Positions 46,231 through 56,669 of a stretch of 64,000 nucleotides of DNA are shown here, one piece after another (position 1 is the first letter of the stretch; every line of letters begins with the position of its first letter). The stretch comes from Helichrysum umbraculigerum (taxonomy: Eukaryota; Streptophyta; Magnoliopsida; Asterales; Asteraceae), in assembly GCA_949592205.1 (NCBI GenBank), contig CATIUR010000002.1, forward strand, positions 134,800,090 to 134,864,089, in the 5' to 3' direction. Under the pieces are notes generated by a model. It was not told where the DNA came from, did no database searches, and saw only the letters and a list, made by a program, of their open reading frames with translations. Both the position numbers and the translations under genes were made by a program.

Positions 46231-48252
46231 TTAGGGCATAAAATATCAAGTGCTGGTATTGAAATTGATCAAGCCAAGATTGAGGCCATAGCAAAGCTAC
46301 CTCATCCAACGAATGTTAAAGGAATACGAAGTTTCTTAGGACATGCTGGGTTTTATAGAAGATTCATCAAAGATTTTTCAAAGATAGCACGTCCGATGAA
46401 TAAGTTGTTGGAGAAAGATGCTAAGTTTGAATTTTCAAGGGAATGCCAAGATGCGTTCAATCTTTTAAAGGAAAAGTTGGTATATGCGCCGATTATGACA
46501 AGTCCGAATTGGGATCTCCCATTTGAGTTGATGTGTGATGCCAGTGACTACGCTGTAGGAGCAGTTTTAGGCCAGAGGGTTGATAAGAAGTTTCAACCCA
46601 TTTATTACGCAAGCAAGACTTTGACGAGTGCACAGGAGAATTACACTACGACTGAAAAGGAATTGCTTGCTGTTGTTTTTGCGTTTGACAAATTTCGCTC
46701 TTATTTGGTTTTGTCAAAGACTGTAGTGTTTACCGACCATTCGGCCCTACGATATTTGTTTAGCAAACAAGATGCGAAGCCAAGGTTGTTGCGGTGGATT
46801 TTGTTGTTACAAGAGTTTGATATAGAGATTAGAGATAAGAAGGGAGCTGAAAATCTGGTAGCCGATCATTTATCTCGATTAGAAATTCCAGAGCTGGATA
46901 AGTTAGACGAAACGGAGATTCAGGATAAATTTTCTGATGAAAGTTTGTTGAAGGCAATTCTGAATGAATTTCCATGGTTCGCCGATATTGCAAATTTCCT
47001 AGTTACAAACACTCTTCCGGCCGGATTTGATTTTAATCAAAGAAAGAGATTTTTCTCATCTTTGCGATATTACTTCTGGGAAGACCCATACTTGTTCAGA
47101 CAGTGTGCTGATGGAATTGTTCGAAGGTGTGTAGCTGGAGAGGAATGCGACATAATTTTAGAGCATTGTCATGATGGTCCGTCTGGAGGACATCATGGTC
47201 CTAATTACACTGCAAGAAAAGTGTTTGAGGCAGGTTTTCACTGGCCAACCATTTATAAGGATGCATTTAAGTATGTGAAGGAGTGTGATGCATGCCAGCG
47301 TACTGGGAGAATTTCTAAGAAGGATGAAATGTTGCAAAGTCCAATTATGGTAAGTGAGATTTTTGATGTCTAGGGAATAGACTTTATGGGACCGTTTCCA
47401 CCTAGCAATGGAAATAAATACATCATTGTGGCTGTGGATTATGTTTCTAAGTGGGCTGAAGCAAAAACATTACCCACGAATGATGCTAGAGTTGTGGTGA
47501 AGTTTCTTAAGCAGCTATTTTCGCATTTTGGAACACCGAAAGCTTTAATTAGTGATCGAGGGACGCATTTTACAAATGCTCAATTGGAAAAAGTGCTGCG
47601 GAATTACGGAGTAAACAACAAGTTTTCAACTGCTTATCATCCACAGACAAGTGGTCAGGTGGAAGTAACCAATAGAGGGTTGAAGCATATTTTAGAACGT
47701 TCAGTTGAAGGAAACCCTAAAAATTGGTCATATAAGTTAGACGATGCGTTATGGGCGGCACGAACAGCCTTTAAGTCATCAATTGGAACGACACCTTATC
47801 GCCTAGTTTATGGGAAGGCTTGTCATTTGCCTTTTGAATTAGAACATAAGGCATACTGGGCTATTAAGCAGTGCAATCTGGATGAGCAATTAGCTGGAAA
47901 AGAAAGAATGGCACAGCTAACTGAGTTGGAGGAATTAAGAATGAATGCTTATGATAATTCGAGACTGTTCAAGGAACGAACGAAGAAATGGCATGATGCT
48001 CGTCTTAAGTCGAATCATACATTTGAGAAGGGTGACAAAGTTCTATTGTATAGTTCTCGGTTACATTTATTTCATGGTAAGTTGAAGACACGCTGGACTG
48101 GTCCCTTTGTAGTTGAGAAAGTTTATCCATTTGGTGATGTTGATTTACAAGGACTTTCTGGAAAAACTTTCAAGGTCAATGGAAGTAGGTTAAAGAAGTA
48201 CTATGGTGATGTTAGGGATTCCAAACGTGATTTGGAGATGGATTTGAATTAA
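46231..48252 (+). pseudogene. Athila-2 pol continuation: end of RT, RNase H, integrase; one stop
   Basis: From the TSD the frame continues the RT of 20344 (SAGIEIDQAKIEAIA, FLGHAGFYRRFIKDF), then RNase H (FTDHSALRYLF, ending VADHLSRLE near 46880). The HHCC finger follows (GGHHGPNYTARK, CDACQR), then the integrase core with D in IDFMGPFPP, D in ISDRGTHF and E in GQVEVTNR. YGKACHLPFELEHKAYW is the Athila-type block. TAG at 47371-47373 replaces the tryptophan codon expected before GIDFMGP. The rest to 48252 is open. It is related to, but a different lineage from, the Athila-1 pol at 2-1660. Confidence 0.92.
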
Positions 48253-49414
48253 GTTATGAAGTAAGAGGTCGAGCTTACCGACGTGATAAACAAAAGCGCT
48301 TTCGGGAGACAACCCGTTGTTTTGTTATTTTGTTTTATTGTTTTTGTTTGCAGGTTTGAACTTTGTGGGTGTGTTCTCTGGAAACCCTCACGAGACTACA
48401 ACTCGTCCGCTCAGGATACTGAGAGGTTTAAAGGCTTGTTGCATATGCTAAATGCAATCGTGATGCCTACGGAAGTGTGCTGTTGTATTTTATTTCTGAA
48501 AGAATGCCTTCAAGGATCTTTCTTCCAAATCAGGGGAGTTTCTGTTCACTTCTTTTCCATTCCCTTTATTTTTGTTTTCTTTTGCAATGAGGACATTGCA
48601 TAATTTTAAGTGGGGGATGGGGGAAAAGAAGTCTGTTTGTCCTTAAGATATGAATGGTAGATATTGAAAATGTTTAAGTTGAAGGGCATTCTACGTGTTA
48701 GTCATTTGCTAGCCCAAATTTTTGTTTTAAAATTATATTCTATGAAAAGTTTAGCAATCTTGAAACATGCTTTGGGAATACAAGGAATGAAATAATCGTA
48801 AATTTTAATATTAGATAATTCATCTTGTGATGTATTGATAGACAATTTATGTGGAAGTTATTGAGCTAGTAAGAAATTTAATGCATAAAATAGGAGTTAT
48901 CCTTTGAAGATCATTTAGCAAGATATGATGTAATCTTAATTCTCATATGATAGCGTGTTATAATCCATAATTCTGGGATCCTAATTGTCATCATTTGGGA
49001 ATATACTGGGTGTTGTCTCCTCTGTTGTACGAAAGTACAGACCTGGTTTCCGTCAGTATATTTGATATAAAAAAAAAAGAGACAAAGGACTCATGAATTG
49101 AAAAACTAAAGCCAAGATATGTCGCTCTGTTGTACCGAGGTACAGACCTGTCACCAATGTCTTGGTTTGAAAAATGATTGATTTATTTGGATGTTCATTA
49201 TTTGAAGAATTGTGGCACGTTATTTATATGGGAGTATTTTGCTATTGAAAATCAAGGATAATGCCTGCTAGAATAATAATAAGATAAGCTCAATTTCTTA
49301 AATTTAGATTGTTTAAGTGGACAACAATATCGGTAATCTAAATGAATTATCTTTTATGCATAATAATAATGTATTAGAATTGTTTCCCATTGAGAGTTTC
49401 TTGATTGCTAAGTT
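48253..49414 (+). other. Athila-2 3' non-coding region (left part)
   Basis: It begins with the GGGAGACAACCCGTT-type motif and a T-rich tract ending TTTGCAG near 48353, a splice-acceptor-like site at the place where Athila-1 has one before its small ORF. No comparable ORF follows here. TTTAAGTGGGGGATGGGGG near 48606 is an internal polypurine copy. Two small stem-loops TGTAC-loop-GTACA lie near 49026 and 49132. The region is interrupted at AAGTT by Copia-C and resumes at 55160. Confidence 0.65.
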
Positions 49415-49867
49415 TGTTGGTGCATTTTGTGTGTCAGTCAGTTGGTCAAACTATTGTAATTGTCAAAGTCAATTAGTCTACGAATGTATAGTGTTTAGAG
49501 TGTGTATTCGAGTCTGTAAATGAAATATACATAGAATGGTGACATTGTAATTGGGCCTGCGACGTCGGGTCAGACGTCGCAAGGATCTGGGCCTGCGACG
49601 TTGGGCCTAACGTCGCAGGGTCCAGTGGGTCGAGTATAAATAGCGAGTTACAAGTTAGTTTTAGTGTTGGACGTCATATAGAGAGAGAGAGGGCCGTTTT
49701 GTGTGAGAGAGGAGACAGAGAAACGAGTTTGAGTCTGTAATCGTATATTATCAATTGTGAATATATACAAAAGATTATAGAGAATCGTTTGTGTGTTCGT
49801 GAATCATTATCGTTTGTTATTCATTGTTTATACGATCCGATCAGATCTCACGTGTGCGGGACTATCA
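49415..49867 (+). repeat. Copia-C 5' LTR
   Basis: It contains two inverted repeats, CCTGCGACGTC/GACGTCGCA near 49557 and the perfect CCTGCGACGTT/AACGTCGCAGG at 49592-49619, directly upstream of TATAAATA at 49635. An identical block lies in the 3' LTR (TATA at 54927). Confidence 0.94.
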
Positions 49868-49869
49868 AC

Positions 49870-49881
49870 TGGTATCAGAGC
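49870..49881 (+). promoter_or_regulatory. Copia-C primer binding site (tRNA-Met)
   Basis: TGGTATCAGAGC lies two bases after the LTR end. Confidence 0.92.
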
Positions 49882-50101
49882 CGTAGAATCAAGGATTCGT
49901 CGGTTTTGGATCGTGCTTTAGAACGTTTTCGATTTGATTCGCGAAGGTTTTATTGTTTAATCTTCGTTTCTGGGTTAGTTTGCTTGAAGAAATCGATTTC
50001 TGGAAGTGTTTTTGGGTTAGATCGACGTTTGGTTTTCGAAATTTCGTTAGGGTTTCGAAAATTTTCGATTTTTTAGGGTTTTGGCCGCTGCAGCCCGATT
50101 G

Positions 50102-50350
50102 TGCGACGTCACCTGCGACGTCGCTAAGTTTTGCGACGTTACCTGCGACGTCAGCTGCGACGTCGCGTGCGACGTAGTAATTTGGACTTTAATTAGTCTG
50201 TGCGACGTACTCTGCGACGTCATCTGCGACGTACCTCTCAACGTCGCATAGTGTGATTCTGCGACGTCCTCTGCGACGTAACTCTCAACGTCGCATTTTC
50301 GATTCTTAATTGAGTCATCGGACTTCTGCGACGTACCGCTGCGACGTTGC
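50102..50350 (+). repeat. TGCGACGT repeat array in the Copia-C leader
   Basis: More than a dozen TGCGACGT units, mostly in direct orientation with 4-10 bp spacers, and three reverse units (AACGTCGCA). This is the same core word as in the Tekay-1/3 LTR arrays. A run of 38 A follows at 50389-50426. Confidence 0.9.
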
Positions 50351-50387
50351 TATTTTTTCTGCGACATTAACCTCGTTCTAGTTTCGT

Positions 50388-50430
<43 letters not shown>

Positions 50431-50702
50431 CAAAAGAGAATTTTAGGACGAAATTTTTTGCGTTTTCAAAAATTTTTCCATAGTCTTAAAAGTGTTCAAT
50501 TTTAGGCTAGAAAAAGTTTCATTTTACCCGGCCATTTTTTGACGTTTTCGGACGAAATTTTGGTGGGAAAAACGCGAAAATTTTGTAATTTCAACTTTTG
50601 TTTTTAGGCTTAGAATAGCTTTATTTTAGTGTCGGAAAAGTTTCGCTACACTCTGTCGGTTTTCGAAATTTTCGAATTCAATTTTGGAGGGAACATTCGT
50701 AA

Positions 50703-53012
50703 ATGGCTTTTGGTAACAAAGTGCCTCCTTCTACATCCTTGTTCTATAGTGATTTTGCTAGTTGGAAGATTAAGTTATGCAATTTCATTGAATACAAAGA
50801 TCCAAATCTGTGGAATTGGTTTAACACCATTGATCTATATGAGCAACCAAGACTCGATGGGGTGCTTAAATCAAGAGCACAAATGTCCGTCAAGGAACGA
50901 GCAGAGTTTGATAAAGACAATAGAGCATATGAGATGATTACCAAGTGTTTGCCAGAAGTTGTGATTAATGAATTTAAAAATCAAGCAACTTCTATAAGTT
51001 TATGGGATGCTCTTATAGTGGCTTACGATCAAAAGGAAAAGAAGTCAGAGGCTAATATTCAAGTTCCTAGTCTAAATGATACTTCCAGATCTACTTCCAA
51101 CTCAGCAGCATCTACTTCTACTAGCACTTCATATGCTTCCTATACTTCTCATACAGATCATACAGCTCCTTCAAAGGCTACTGAGGATCATGCTACAATC
51201 TTTGCAGCTTTCCTCAACTCTTATGAGGCTTTCCTTTCAAAGAAGGCTAGTACTCTACAGCTTACTGAGGAAGACTTTGAACAGATCGATTCTGATGATC
51301 TCGAGCAAATGGACATCAAATGGAGCATGGCCATGATAACCCAAAGAACCAAGAAGTTTCTTCAGAGAACGGGTAGAAAAGACCTGGATGATGATGGTGA
51401 TACAGGTCTTGGTTTTAATAAAAGCAAAGTGAAATGCAAGAACTGTCAGATTCATGGGCACTTTTCTAAGGAGTGTGAGAAAGTAAAATATCCTTCATCT
51501 GGATTCACTACTCCTACAGCTCCAACGACTCCAGAGAAGAATACAACATCACAGGCTATGACGGTGTATTCTCAGGGAGTGTTTGATTTTAGTGCACTTC
51601 AAGGAGAGGTTCAACACAGTGCGCTTTTGGCAAAGATACATGCGGTACATGATGAACCTAAGGTACCCATAAACTATGTTTCTTGTTTAACATTGACTGA
51701 ATCTCTTAAGAATTATCAATATGACAATTTAGAGTTGCGAGAAAAAGTTGTTAAACTCACCGAGTCAAACAAGTTTTTGAAAGCTAATGAATTTCTTTAT
51801 GAAAAACAAATTGAGGCTTATAAGTTAGACACTGAAAAATACAAGTCTAAAGTTTTTAGCCAACAGGATGCTATTAATAGCTATCTTAAAGAAATGGAAC
51901 TTTTGAATAAAGAACTTTCTGAGCTAAAGTCTGAGTCTGACAATTTTAAAAAGGGAATCACGAATTTCTCAAATTCTCATAAACTCTTCGATGAAATGGT
52001 TGACAAGATGAGGACAGATAAAAGTAAAGCGGGACTTGGGTATCCACCTCCCACTAACTATTATCCTAAGCCTGTTAAGGAAGGCACCGAAGAACTTGTG
52101 GCTGACTACTCATCATGGTCAGCTACAAAGTCTAAAGAAGCTACATCCAATCCCAAAAGGCAGGCAAAGGAGAAAACTAAACGGACAGAGTATCCCTTGC
52201 CTACTTTTGTTAAGTCTGATAATACACCTCCAGTTAGTGTAGAGGAGGGTGTTGAGATAGAGGATCTACCGGAAGAGGCTGAAATCAAAGTTGAAAAAGT
52301 TAATGTAAAGCCAGAAAATCATATACTTACCAATGAAACTGTAAAGGTTTCAAATACAAAGGGTAAAAACAAGGTTGAAAATGAATCCAAAAGGGTTCAA
52401 TATCAAATGAAGGATTCAAATGTAAAATCTAAAAGTGAACAACCTTCAACATCAACTTGTTCAACTTCTGAGGCTTCTACATCAACGTGTACACATAAGT
52501 GTTCACGTCCTGTAAATGCCTCATCTTCTAAGCCTCCAACAGTTCATTCTCCACCTCAACCTTTTGTGGGTAATCATTGGAATAGGTCGTACATTGAACG
52601 ACGTTCTTGTTTCCATTGTCGACAACAAGGACATATAATTAGGGATTGTCGGTTTTTATCCCTAGATAGGTTTGGTAGAGGGATGCCAAGAACTTCCTCC
52701 TTTAGGAATTCTCATTCAAAATCGTTTTCTAGGCGTGCTTTGTATTCGCCTATATCAAGATATGCATCCTCTTCTCCAAAACCCGTGGCTAGAGTAAACA
52801 AAGTTGTGCCTAGTAAACCTCAAGTTCAACAGCACAACATTGTTGAAAACAACTCATCTGAACCTACAAAGGTTTGGAAACCCAAATCCACAAACAACAC
52901 ATCAATGAAATCCTCTGAGTTTTTAAAATATCATAAACTCATTGATGTGATGGTTATGGATGACCATGGACAACCCAAGTCTATCAAGGCTTGGGTATCC
53001 CATAAGTACTAA
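50703..53012 (+). CDS. Copia-C gag polyprotein (intact)
   Basis: An uninterrupted 769-codon ORF. The N-terminal part has FASWKIKLCNFIEY, a capsid-like helical region. The SIRE-type block QIDSDDLEQMDIKW follows near residue 200, then a CCHC knuckle CKNCQIHGHFSKEC near 243. A coiled coil spans about 340-440, a K/S/T-rich region about 480-620, and a second knuckle CFHCRQQGHIIRDC lies near 637. The tail has VWKPKSTNN and ends KAWVSHKY. It matches the plan of the Copia-A gag, including the two knuckles and the sequence after the stop (TAATTTTT, T-rich tract, GTGCAG). It would form particles and bind RNA; enzymes must come from elsewhere. Its intactness in an element without pol suggests recent selection or recent insertion. 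Confidence 0.92.
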   Translation: MAFGNKVPPSTSLFYSDFASWKIKLCNFIEYKDPNLWNWFNTIDLYEQPRLDGVLKSRAQMSVKERAEFDKDNRAYEMITKCLPEVVINEFKNQATSISLWDALIVAYDQKEKKSEANIQVPSLNDTSRSTSNSAASTSTSTSYASYTSHTDHTAPSKATEDHATIFAAFLNSYEAFLSKKASTLQLTEEDFEQIDSDDLEQMDIKWSMAMITQRTKKFLQRTGRKDLDDDGDTGLGFNKSKVKCKNCQIHGHFSKECEKVKYPSSGFTTPTAPTTPEKNTTSQAMTVYSQGVFDFSALQGEVQHSALLAKIHAVHDEPKVPINYVSCLTLTESLKNYQYDNLELREKVVKLTESNKFLKANEFLYEKQIEAYKLDTEKYKSKVFSQQDAINSYLKEMELLNKELSELKSESDNFKKGITNFSNSHKLFDEMVDKMRTDKSKAGLGYPPPTNYYPKPVKEGTEELVADYSSWSATKSKEATSNPKRQAKEKTKRTEYPLPTFVKSDNTPPVSVEEGVEIEDLPEEAEIKVEKVNVKPENHILTNETVKVSNTKGKNKVENESKRVQYQMKDSNVKSKSEQPSTSTCSTSEASTSTCTHKCSRPVNASSSKPPTVHSPPQPFVGNHWNRSYIERRSCFHCRQQGHIIRDCRFLSLDRFGRGMPRTSSFRNSHSKSFSRRALYSPISRYASSSPKPVARVNKVVPSKPQVQQHNIVENNSSEPTKVWKPKSTNNTSMKSSEFLKYHKLIDVMVMDDHGQPKSIKAWVSHKY

Positions 53013-54706
53013 TTTTTAATTGTTTGTGGTGGTGCAGTCAGGTTGTTACTAGCTAATATTTTTAGTGACTGCAAGGATGTGGATATTTGTTGGAAGATTG
53101 TTTTCAAGGTGGTTGTGTGTGATTATTTATGATTGTGATTGGATGAGATTTTCGATGTTACGAGGTGGTAAAAGTGATAACAGGCATTTGATTTGACTTG
53201 ATATGTGATTTTGATACTTTTCTTTTAAATTTTATTATAAATGCAACAGCCATTCTTTATACTTTTTAGTATTAAAGAAATGCAATGTTGCGAAATTTAT
53301 TCAATTAAAAAAATACAAAAATATGTTTAATGTTTAAGGGGAGTATTTTTTGGATTGGATATAAGAATTTGCTGTTCAGGGGGAGTAATTCTGAATATTA
53401 AAAATTCTGATTATTTAATTCAGAAATGTGAATAGCAAGATTCTTAAGTCTTGAAAAGATGTTGGATTGTGTGTCTGTAAAACAACTTGGGATATGATAG
53501 TACATCGGGTGACATGCATAAAAATGGAAATTTTAAGGTTTATGTTTGATGTGTCAGTAGGTTTATCTGGTATATTTAACACATCTTTTATAAACATTAG
53601 CTTCATCATATGATGTATTGGTAGGCATGGTACACACCGGTTTGTGAGTGAGTAAGAAGTAATAATAAAACTTGTTTATTACTTTGAGAAAAATTTTATA
53701 TGATGTATGACATAAGTCTTAATTGATAAATGGAAGTACTATCATACACTGTCATAATTATGTAAATGTAAAATAGGCATATAGTGATAATATGATTATT
53801 CGCCTAACTAATGGTGACTATTGTTGTACTCACGTACAGACCTGAATCCATTAGTTATGCAAATAGTCTCAAACTTGTTATGTTCATACTAAGGGACCCT
53901 CTGTTGTACTAAGTACAGATCTGGGGCCACTAGTATCTTCATAGTCGGTTTGATGTATGCCTAAATATAAATATCAAGTGTATGTTACGAGAAAACCGAG
54001 ATAAACTTGGTCTTGTAATCTCTACCTTGTGTGAATATGCAGTGTTTGTTTTACCGAAGTTTATCAGTATATCATATAATAGGTTTCTCAAAATTAATAT
54101 TCATACTAACAATAAAGGTAAGCTCACAGATACGGATGTAACATGTTTAAGTGGACAAACAATACCGATGATCGTCTTGAACTAATTTTTATAAAAGGTG
54201 CTTTAAATATGTCAAGTAAATTTAAAGTGGACAAATATACTGATGATCGAAATAACACTTACTATTTGCTAATAATTGCATGTTGGCCTGATATGATCCC
54301 TAAGCAGACTTAAAACAATCCGATCCCCAAATTTATTTTAATCTTTGTTATTTACTTTTCCTTTAAAAAGAAAATACAAAAAGATTTTATTTCTATGTTA
54401 TTTTCTTCAAACATCACATATCTTGTTAAAGTCAAATATTGAAGATGTAAAGGATGTCGGTTATTCTCCAAAGATTGTGAAGATAATTCTATCGGAGAAG
54501 CTGCTGATGATTAAGAGATGGTCACAGAGTTTGAAGATCTTATTGTATGATAAATTTGTGTCAGTCACATGAATTTGGACACCAAGATTTCTTTGAAGAC
54601 CATGCTATCTCAAAGGGGGAGTTTCTGATTGTCAAAGACATGAAAGAGTTTGTTGATGAAGACTAATTGAAGACTTATTTGACCAAGCTGATGACAAGGG
54701 GGAGTT
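53013..54706 (+). other. Copia-C 3' region without pol, with repeated polypurine tracts
   Basis: Non-coding. Polypurine-like copies lie near 53337 (AAGGGGAGTA), 53377 (CAGGGGGAGTAA), 54612 (AAAGGGGGAGTTT) and 54696 (AAGGGGGAGTTT, next to the LTR). Two TGTAC-loop-GTACA stem-loops lie near 53826 and 53894. GTTTAAGTGGACAAACAATA near 54146 resembles GTTTAAGTGGACAACAATAT of the Athila-2 3' region near 49312. No enzyme motif is seen. Confidence 0.7.
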
Positions 54707-55154
54707 TGTTGGTGCATTTTGTGTGTCAGTCAGTTGGTCAAACTATTGTAATTGTCAAAGTCAATTAGTCTACGAATGTATAGTGTTTAGAGTGTGTATT
54801 CGAGTCTGTAAATGAAATATACATAGAATGGTGACATTGTAATTGGGCCTGCGACGTCGGGTCAGACGTCGCAAGGATCTGGGCCTGCGACGTTGGGCCT
54901 AACGTCGCAGGGTCCAGTGGGTTGAGTATAAATAGCGAGTTAGAGTTTCATTTAGGGTTGGACGTCATAGAGAGAGAGAGGGCCGTTTTGTGTGAGAGAA
55001 GAAAGGAGAAAACGAGTTTGAGTCTGTAATCGTATATTATCAATTGTGAATATATACAAAAGATTATAGTAAACGTTTGTGTTTCGTTTGTTTGGATTCC
55101 GCACTAACAATCGATTAAACGATCCGATCAGATCCCACGTGTACGGGACTATCA
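54707..55154 (+). repeat. Copia-C 3' LTR
   Basis: 448 bp. The first 220 bp or so are nearly identical to the 5' LTR, while patches after the TATA box differ markedly. The end GGGACTATCA is shared. Confidence 0.93.
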
Positions 55155-55159
55155 AAGTT

Positions 55160-55371
55160 TTAAGTAAGATTTTAAGATGGGAATTTGGTCTGTTGAGTGT
55201 TGTGTAGTATGTAAGTCCTTATACACTTTTGTTTGCCGTTCATATCTCAAGTTTTGAGTGTTTGAATCGATAGTCTACTTGAGGACAAGTAGGATTCAAG
55301 TGGGGGATGTTTGATGAACGCCAAAATGTGCTATTTTATAGTGCTAATTACCCCCTAGTTTGACTAGTTTC
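55160..55371 (+). repeat. Athila-2 3' end: polypurine tract and first 60 bp of the LTR
   Basis: GAGGACAAGTAGGATTCAAG then TGGGGGATGTT precedes TGATGAACGCC at 55312. This mirrors GAGGACAAGC ... GTGTGGGATATT / TGATAACACGC at the Athila-1 LTR start, so 55312 is the Athila-2 3' LTR start. It is interrupted at 55371 by a chromovirus LTR. Confidence 0.75.
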
Positions 55372-56263
55372 TGTGACACCCGGCAAATTAGGACTAGAAA
55401 TTAGTGCCTAATCAAGTTTTAATACATGTAATTAGTTCTGTGTTAGGCTAATTTGTGTATCAAGTCATATATATTGTTGAATATATACAAGTATGCGATT
55501 TGAGTAAATCGTACAAGTTCCAAATCGAATGTAATTCGATTCAATTAATACGGACGTTGGTGAACAATTTAATTAAATAGTATAAACGTTATTTGATAAC
55601 ACGATTATATCCAAAGTATTATTTTATATAATATTTCATATTCATTTTGAATCATACAATCAATGGTCACGCAATTAAAATAATAAACGCGCAAACAAAA
55701 CAAAACCCAATCTACATTTCATAACTCAACTATTAAATAATTGATGAAATACTTCGATAAAAATGTTGAGTAAATAATTGCGTTTTATGTCCAATACTTA
55801 AATAAGTATAAAACTATTTAAACGATAAAACGATCGGATAAACGAACACCGCACGGGGCACGATGCAGGAGCTGAGGAAGTGAGGCTTTCATCAAAACCC
55901 CACTCCCTCCCTCCTTTTTCCTCATTTTCACCTCCCACTTTCTCTCTCTTTCTTCATTTTTCTCTCAAAAACCCCCAAACCCCAACCACCTTAAATCGCC
56001 AAATTACACCACCAAACGCCACCGAAATCTCGAAGCTCTTTGGAGAAAAACAACCACCACGCAACGATCTACAACTCTATCTTTTCGGAATTTCATTTCG
56101 ACACTTTGTAAGTTTTCGACAAAAACCCGAAACTCTCCGATTTCGTTCATTTTTACGTTTTTGTTGTTTATATAAGTTGATAATGTCCATATATGGGTTG
56201 GGTAAAAGATTTGGGCCGACCGGTGGTCGGAAAACTCAATTTTTGACAAATGGTCCGTCATTA

Positions 56264-56669
56264 GACTTAAGTGTCACAACGATGACTGCAGTATAGCGTC
56301 ACTTCGTGCGTCACTTAAGTGACGCATTGAGTGTCGCTAAAAGCCCAAATTTTGCGTCACTTGCCTAAGTGCCGCATAAAACCCTCTTTTCCCGACACTT
56401 TCCTAAGTATCGCGAATTCAATAACCGTCACTATAATCCGACACTTATAGCATCACTTGCTTAAGTGACCCCTATAATCGAGAACAGATTTCATCCGTCA
56501 CTAACCTTAGTGACTCATGACCTTTATACCGACACTTACAACCGACACTTCCTTAAGTGTCGCCGTCTATGCGTCACTTGCACAAGTGACGCCATTAATG
56601 AGAATCCGTCATTTCATGCGACACTTCCTAAGTGTCGCCTAAACCCTTGAGTGTCGCTATAAGTGACGC
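56264..56669 (+). repeat. hairpin array, GCGTCACTT/AAGTGACGC and GACACTT/AAGTGTC class
   Basis: It includes the 18-bp perfect palindrome GCGTCACTTAAGTGACGC (56308-56325), GCGTCACTTGCACAAGTGACGC near 56571 written as stem GCGTCACTTG with its complement, and CGACACTTCCTAAGTGTCGC near 56619. It lies at the same LTR position as the ACGTCGCA and TGCGACACAA arrays, with the same right flank (ACTCATTTTTACTATGTGTCG). Confidence 0.87.

Larger units (their letters stand above)
49415..55154 (+). mobile_element. Copia-C: gag-only LTR retrotransposon (TSD AAGTT)
   Basis: LTRs of 453 and 448 bp start TGTTGGTGCATT and end GGGACTATCA. AAGTT flanks both ends (49410-49414, 55155-55159). A tRNA-Met primer site, one intact gag ORF and a polypurine tract are present, but there is no protease, integrase, RT or RNase H in any frame. 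It is thus non-autonomous, of the TR-GAG type, and must borrow pol, probably from a SIRE-like copia given its Gag. Confidence 0.93.

Noticed and set aside
48283..48603. 106-codon ORF after Athila-2 pol
   Set aside because: It crosses the acceptor-like tract, has no motif and no counterpart in Athila-1; treated as non-coding.
54345..54572. 75-codon ORF in the Copia-C 3' region
   Set aside because: AT-rich, no motif, and ends before the polypurine tract; no support as a gene.
55880..56296. 138-codon ORF in the LTR, with a close copy at 63230-63646
   Set aside because: The two LTRs are near-identical repeats, so sharing is expected. The ORF crosses a CT-rich leader and the GTAAGT site, and the sister LTRs do not keep it.
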